A stretch of DNA of 6,543 nucleotides, taken from assembly GCA_034716535.1 (NCBI GenBank), contig JAYEJW010000559.1, positions 1-6,543 on the forward strand, written 5' to 3'. Each line of letters starts with the position of its first letter. Within the stretch, counting starts at the first letter, position 1. Positions 4,573-6,543 of the stretch are shown here, piece after piece. Both the position numbers and the translations under genes were made by a program. Source of the stretch: JAYEJW01 sp034716535 (GTDB taxonomy: Bacteria; Pseudomonadota; Gammaproteobacteria; Chromatiales; Chromatiaceae). Below the pieces are notes generated by a model. That model searched no databases and was not told the origin of the DNA. It saw nothing but the letters and a program-made list of their open reading frames with translations.

Positions 4573-4848
4573 TCAGCCGCTCCTCTTTTTGGTATCGTCT
4601 CGATGTTCCTTAGTAGCGCGTTTTTGATGGGCGACGTATTCGTCGAGTAACTGACGGATCATCCTCTGATACTGCATGTGGTGTTTCTTAGCGGTTTCTT
4701 TAAAATAAGCCACACTCTCGGAACTCAGTGTGATCGTAACTTTCGTGTTCTTATTTTTTAACACGAGCTCTTCCGGTGAGGGAAGAAAATCAGGGATTAG
4801 CTTGATTTCGCCAATAGGCTCATCACTGTACTGAATTGATTTGCTCAT
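4573..4848 (-). CDS. brnA: BrnA-type ribbon-helix-helix antitoxin
   Basis: The 91-residue protein begins MSKSIQYSDEPIGEIKLIPD, then DFLPSPEELVLK, then the strand-helix-helix part KVTITLSSESVAYFKETAKK, HHMQYQRMIRQLLDEYVAHQ. This is the CopG-like antitoxin that follows BrnT in many proteobacteria. It should bind and inhibit BrnT and repress the operon as a dimer. The basic tail (KRATKEHRDDTKKR) is unusually long and charged. It overlaps the end of brnT by 26 bases, and AAAAAGG sits a few bases before its ATG. The gene is clearly richer in A and T than the surrounding DNA, suggesting acquisition from elsewhere. Confidence 0.88.
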   Translation of the reverse strand: MSKSIQYSDEPIGEIKLIPDFLPSPEELVLKNKNTKVTITLSSESVAYFKETAKKHHMQYQRMIRQLLDEYVAHQKRATKEHRDDTKKRSG

Positions 4849-5116
4849 AGACCTTTTTGCCTTTCCGCCAATAACCGGCGCCGATAATTCGAATGCAATC
4901 TGACCGATGAGTGAACCGAACTGTCAAGATTCCGTTCTTTTCTCTATCGAGTCCAAAACAGTAGTATCGTTTTTCCTCTTGGCTGTGTGAGAGATCTTCA
5001 GCGATGACGCGGTTTTCATCGAGGAAGGCGTACTGCGCTTCATAGAAAGACACACCGTGTTTCCGCTGATTTTCCCGGTTCTTCTCTTCATCCCATTCGA
5101 AGCTCGGTTCGCTCAT
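4823..5116 (-). CDS. brnT: BrnT-family ribonuclease toxin
   Basis: From the ATG at 5116 the product is 97 residues with the DUF497/BrnT signature: FEWDEEKNRENQRKHGVSF (6-24), a central EEKRYYCFGL, GILTVRFTH, and RIIGAGYWRKGKKVYEQ at 76-92. BrnT has a RelE-like fold and blocks growth by cutting RNA; BrnA counteracts it. The gene order, toxin first with an overlapping antitoxin, is normal for this pair and opposite to the ParDE-like operon in this window. An upstream in-frame ATG at 5137 would add seven residues, but it lies inside the candidate operator and neither start has a strong ribosome binding site. The open frame reaches 5689, far beyond the family's N-terminus. The frame is intact, so the pair is probably functional. 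Confidence 0.9.
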   Translation of the reverse strand: MSEPSFEWDEEKNRENQRKHGVSFYEAQYAFLDENRVIAEDLSHSQEEKRYYCFGLDREKNGILTVRFTHRSDCIRIIGAGYWRKGKKVYEQINSVQ

Positions 5117-5135
5117 AAAATCAAGAATAGCGTAC

Positions 5136-5155
5136 ATATGGCTTATTTGCCATAT
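5136..5155. promoter_or_regulatory. Inverted repeat, candidate BrnA operator
   Basis: ATATGGC (5136-5142) and GCCATAT (5149-5155) are exact inverted repeats around TTATTT, 19 bases upstream of the chosen brnT start. Ribbon-helix-helix antitoxins repress their own operons through such sites, and BrnA is known to do this. Its position at the promoter of the brnTA operon makes it the best operator candidate. I could not place convincing -35 and -10 boxes. Confidence 0.55.
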
Positions 5156-5169
5156 CTCTGTCGGTCGTG

Positions 5170-5272
5170 GTCCTCGCGTCGATCTTCGCGCCTTCGCGGC
5201 TTCGCGTGATACTCCTCTTTTGGCAACAGGAGAGTTGATCTGTGAAAATCTGTGTAATCTGCGGATAATCGT
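5170..5272. repeat. Intergenic repeat of periodic GCGAAG and CAGATT blocks
   Basis: The minus strand reads ATCCGCAGATTACACAGAT and TTTCACAGAT, then about 35 bases on GCGAAGCC, GCGAAGGC, GCGAAGAT in a row (5207-5184). Mixtures of CACAGATT and CGCGAAGGCGCGAAG blocks are a widespread bacterial intergenic repeat that gives rise to spurious protein predictions. It separates brnT from the divergent nucleotidyltransferase gene. Confidence 0.6.
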
Positions 5273-5338
5273 TCTTGGCTCGTTCGCGGCGAGAGGGCCG
5301 GTGCTGAATTGGACCCCATGGCATCCCGAGGGTAGACG

Positions 5339-5713
5339 ATGGGCTTCTCCGGATTCTCGAAGCTGGAAGCGCGTTGGCGCAGGCAGCGCGCGGAGCGTGT
5401 CTTGCGGTCGCAGGGGCTGAGGACTTTGCTCATGGAGCGCGGCGTACCAGTCTTGCGCGCGTCGGGCGTCCGTCGCGCCTACCTCTTCGGCTCCGTCGCG
5501 GCCGGAACGGCCAAGACCCACTCGGACATCGACGTCCTCGCCATTTCCGTGCAGGCCGCCGACTATTGGCGGCTGCGTCGGGAGCTGGAGGCGGCCCTGG
5601 ACCATCCGGTGGATCTCTACACCCAGGATGATGAGCCCGAATTCGTACGCAAGATCATGGAGCGCGGGGACCTTATCTATGAAGTACAACCCGGAGCTAT
5701 TACTTTGCGTTGA
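5339..5713 (+). CDS. MNT-type minimal nucleotidyltransferase, MntA-like
   Basis: The 124-residue protein carries the complete polymerase-beta nucleotidyltransferase signature: GS at 51-52, exactly ten residues, then D63-I-D65 within LFGSVAAGTAKTHSDIDVL, and a third acidic residue in HPVDLYTQ (Asp92). Minimal nucleotidyltransferases of this kind usually act as antitoxins that add AMP to a HEPN RNase toxin (HepT). The first 35 residues form a basic helical region before the fold. GAGGGT lies six bases upstream of the ATG. No HEPN gene is found on either side. A frame starting at 5679, inside the 3' end of this gene, gives MKYNPELLLC but stops after 21 codons, and might be what is left of one. 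The gene overlaps the convergent exported-protein gene by 14 bases. Confidence 0.87.
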   Translation: MGFSGFSKLEARWRRQRAERVLRSQGLRTLLMERGVPVLRASGVRRAYLFGSVAAGTAKTHSDIDVLAISVQAADYWRLRRELEAALDHPVDLYTQDDEPEFVRKIMERGDLIYEVQPGAITLR

Positions 5714-6128
5714 TCACGACCCAGCGTACGGCGCCGTCCCGTAGCTTGATCTGGGCGCTCTTGCCGGCAAATGCGGCGGTACCCTCGACCTTCCGAACTC
5801 GATTGCCGACGCGGATATAGAACCGGCAGCGTTCGTGGATGGGGTAGGTTGTCTTGTCCGTGGATAGGGTCCTGCCGTCGATTTTTTCAATCACCACTGT
5901 CTCTATGGCGTCGTTGACGGGGGAGACCGGTCCGCTTTTCGGCGCTTGGCTCTGATCGCCGGCAGCGGTGACCGCGTGAGCCTGGAAGGGGCAGGGGAAG
6001 AGAGCCGCGAGCAGGATTGCTGCAGAAGCGGGAGGGAGCCGCCTTTGCGCGAGAAGACACTGGCGAAGGGCAAAGATCGCTCTTCTCGCGCTCGTACCCG
6101 GTGTCCTCATGGTTTGGATTTCTCTCAT
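5700..6128 (-). CDS. Small exported protein beside pilE, function unknown
   Basis: I do not recognise this family. From the ATG at 6128 the product is 142 residues: a basic start (two arginines at 15-16, more to 30), a hydrophobic segment at about 33-48, and AHA at 50-52 as a likely signal peptidase site. The mature part is about 90 residues, rich in beta-prone sequence, with IETVVIEKIDGRTLSTDKTT, YPIHERCRFYIRVGNRVRKV and a single Cys101. GGGAGG lies four bases before this ATG; starts at 6143 (TTG), 6131 and 6110 are alternatives. It follows the pilE-like gene by 50-odd bases on the same strand, so the two are probably cotranscribed, and a periplasmic role in pilus assembly is a fair guess. 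Confidence 0.68.
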   Translation of the reverse strand: MREIQTMRTPGTSARRAIFALRQCLLAQRRLPPASAAILLAALFPCPFQAHAVTAAGDQSQAPKSGPVSPVNDAIETVVIEKIDGRTLSTDKTTYPIHERCRFYIRVGNRVRKVEGTAAFAGKSAQIKLRDGAVRWVVINAK

Positions 6129-6180
6129 CATACCTCCCTGCAAGGCGCCTGTGCCTTGCGCTCGTCAACACGCCCTCGGG

Positions 6181-6543
6181 TCACCAGCAGTTCTCGGCAT
6201 CGGCCCCCTCCGCGGTCTCCTTCCCGGTGCTCTCCAGCTCGAATCTGGTGCAGTCGGCATCGTCCGCCTGGGCACCCAACGGCGTTGCCCGCAAGGTGAA
6301 GCGGTCTGCGGTCAGGGTCGGTGCGGTCAGGTTGTAAAGCTGCGATTCGGAATCCATTCCGTCCGCCAGGTCGGTGGCGACGGCGCAGTTGGCATCGTCG
6401 TATGCGCTGTAGGTGGAGTAGCAACGCTCGAGCACCTGCGCCGTATCCAGAAGCGTCGTCTTGGCCTCCCCCCGCCGGGTCTTTTGAACCTGCTGGAGGT
6501 AGGAGGGGTAGGCGATCGCCGCCAGGATCGCGGCGATCGCGAC
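6181..6543 (-). CDS. pilE: PilE-like type IV minor pilin, N-terminus outside window
   Basis: The 120 residues visible begin inside the hydrophobic N-terminal helix (VAIAAILAAIAYPSYLQQVQ) and continue KTRRGEAKTTLLDTAQVLER, CYSTYSAYDD. The C-terminal half keeps minor-pilin landmarks: LYNLTAPTLTADRFTLRATP, GAQADDADCTRFELESTG, and a final NCW. This pattern (YxLTAxP, Q, D..C, CW end) is that of PilE, encoded at the end of the fimT-pilV-pilW-pilX-pilY1-pilE cluster. PilE helps prime pilus assembly and is inserted in the filament. The prepilin leader and the rest of the cluster should lie to the right of the window. Confidence 0.88.
   Translation of the reverse strand, partial: VAIAAILAAIAYPSYLQQVQKTRRGEAKTTLLDTAQVLERCYSTYSAYDDANCAVATDLADGMDSESQLYNLTAPTLTADRFTLRATPLGAQADDADCTRFELESTGKETAEGADAENCW

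Noticed and set aside
4063..4650. Plus-strand frames of 195 and 166 codons opposite pilA and its promoter
   Set aside because: They lie antisense to pilA and brnA and across repeat copy B; residues are low-complexity and not protein-like.
5117..5689. N-terminal extension of the BrnT frame to 288 residues
   Set aside because: The extra part is antisense to the nucleotidyltransferase and crosses the GCGAAG/CAGATT repeat; BrnT proteins begin near the FEWDEEKN motif.
1..6543. tRNA or rRNA genes
   Set aside because: I looked for the T-arm GGTTCRANNCC pattern with a matching acceptor stem and for rRNA signatures and found none; the GGTTCGGGCAATCCCCGG-like stretch near 4224 has no matching cloverleaf.

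Overview
This window looks like the accessory interior of a GC-rich gammaproteobacterial chromosome. The organism call is an inference. It rests on two type IV pilus genes of gammaproteobacterial style, a sigma-54 type promoter in front of pilA, and dense REP-like intergenic repeats; a purple sulfur bacterium or a relative (Chromatiales) would fit, but no marker gene fixes the taxon.

Layout. Positions 1-1060 hold repeats and gene debris: a 90 bp repeat, a toxin gene collapsed by an internal deletion (293-401), a REP pair with GTAG ends (388-504), a strong hairpin with a repeat tail (531-660), and the C-terminal end of a sigma-54-dependent activator (662-889). Positions 1062-2191 hold a ParD/ParE-like toxin-antitoxin operon on the minus strand, flanked by two near-identical 81 bp remnants of another antitoxin gene. 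Positions 2312-2932 hold a DUF433 antitoxin gene followed by a DUF5615 PIN-like toxin gene broken by a 7 bp tandem duplication. Positions 2967-3694 are noncoding: several copies of a composite repeat and about 330 bp of GC-rich sequence I cannot assign. Positions 3702-4372 hold pilA with a candidate sigma-54 promoter and an upstream palindrome. Positions 4398-5272 hold an inverted second copy of the first repeat, a brnT-brnA operon and a candidate operator. Positions 5339-5713 encode an MNT-type nucleotidyltransferase with no HEPN partner. From 5700 to the end, on the minus strand, are a small exported protein and the 3' part of a pilE-like minor pilin.

Taken together, the window is a toxin-antitoxin and repeat-rich stretch lying between type IV pilus genes. 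Six or seven toxin-antitoxin traces occur, at stages from intact (parDE-like, brnTA) through frameshifted (DUF5615) to deleted or reduced to a tail. Related copies inside one window allow some mutations to be read directly: a 7 bp duplication, a deletion between 6 bp repeats, and inversion of a hairpin loop. No complete new system is evident. The strongest leads are the repeat family with its inverted hairpin loop, the decaying DUF433/DUF5615 pairs, and the orphan nucleotidyltransferase.
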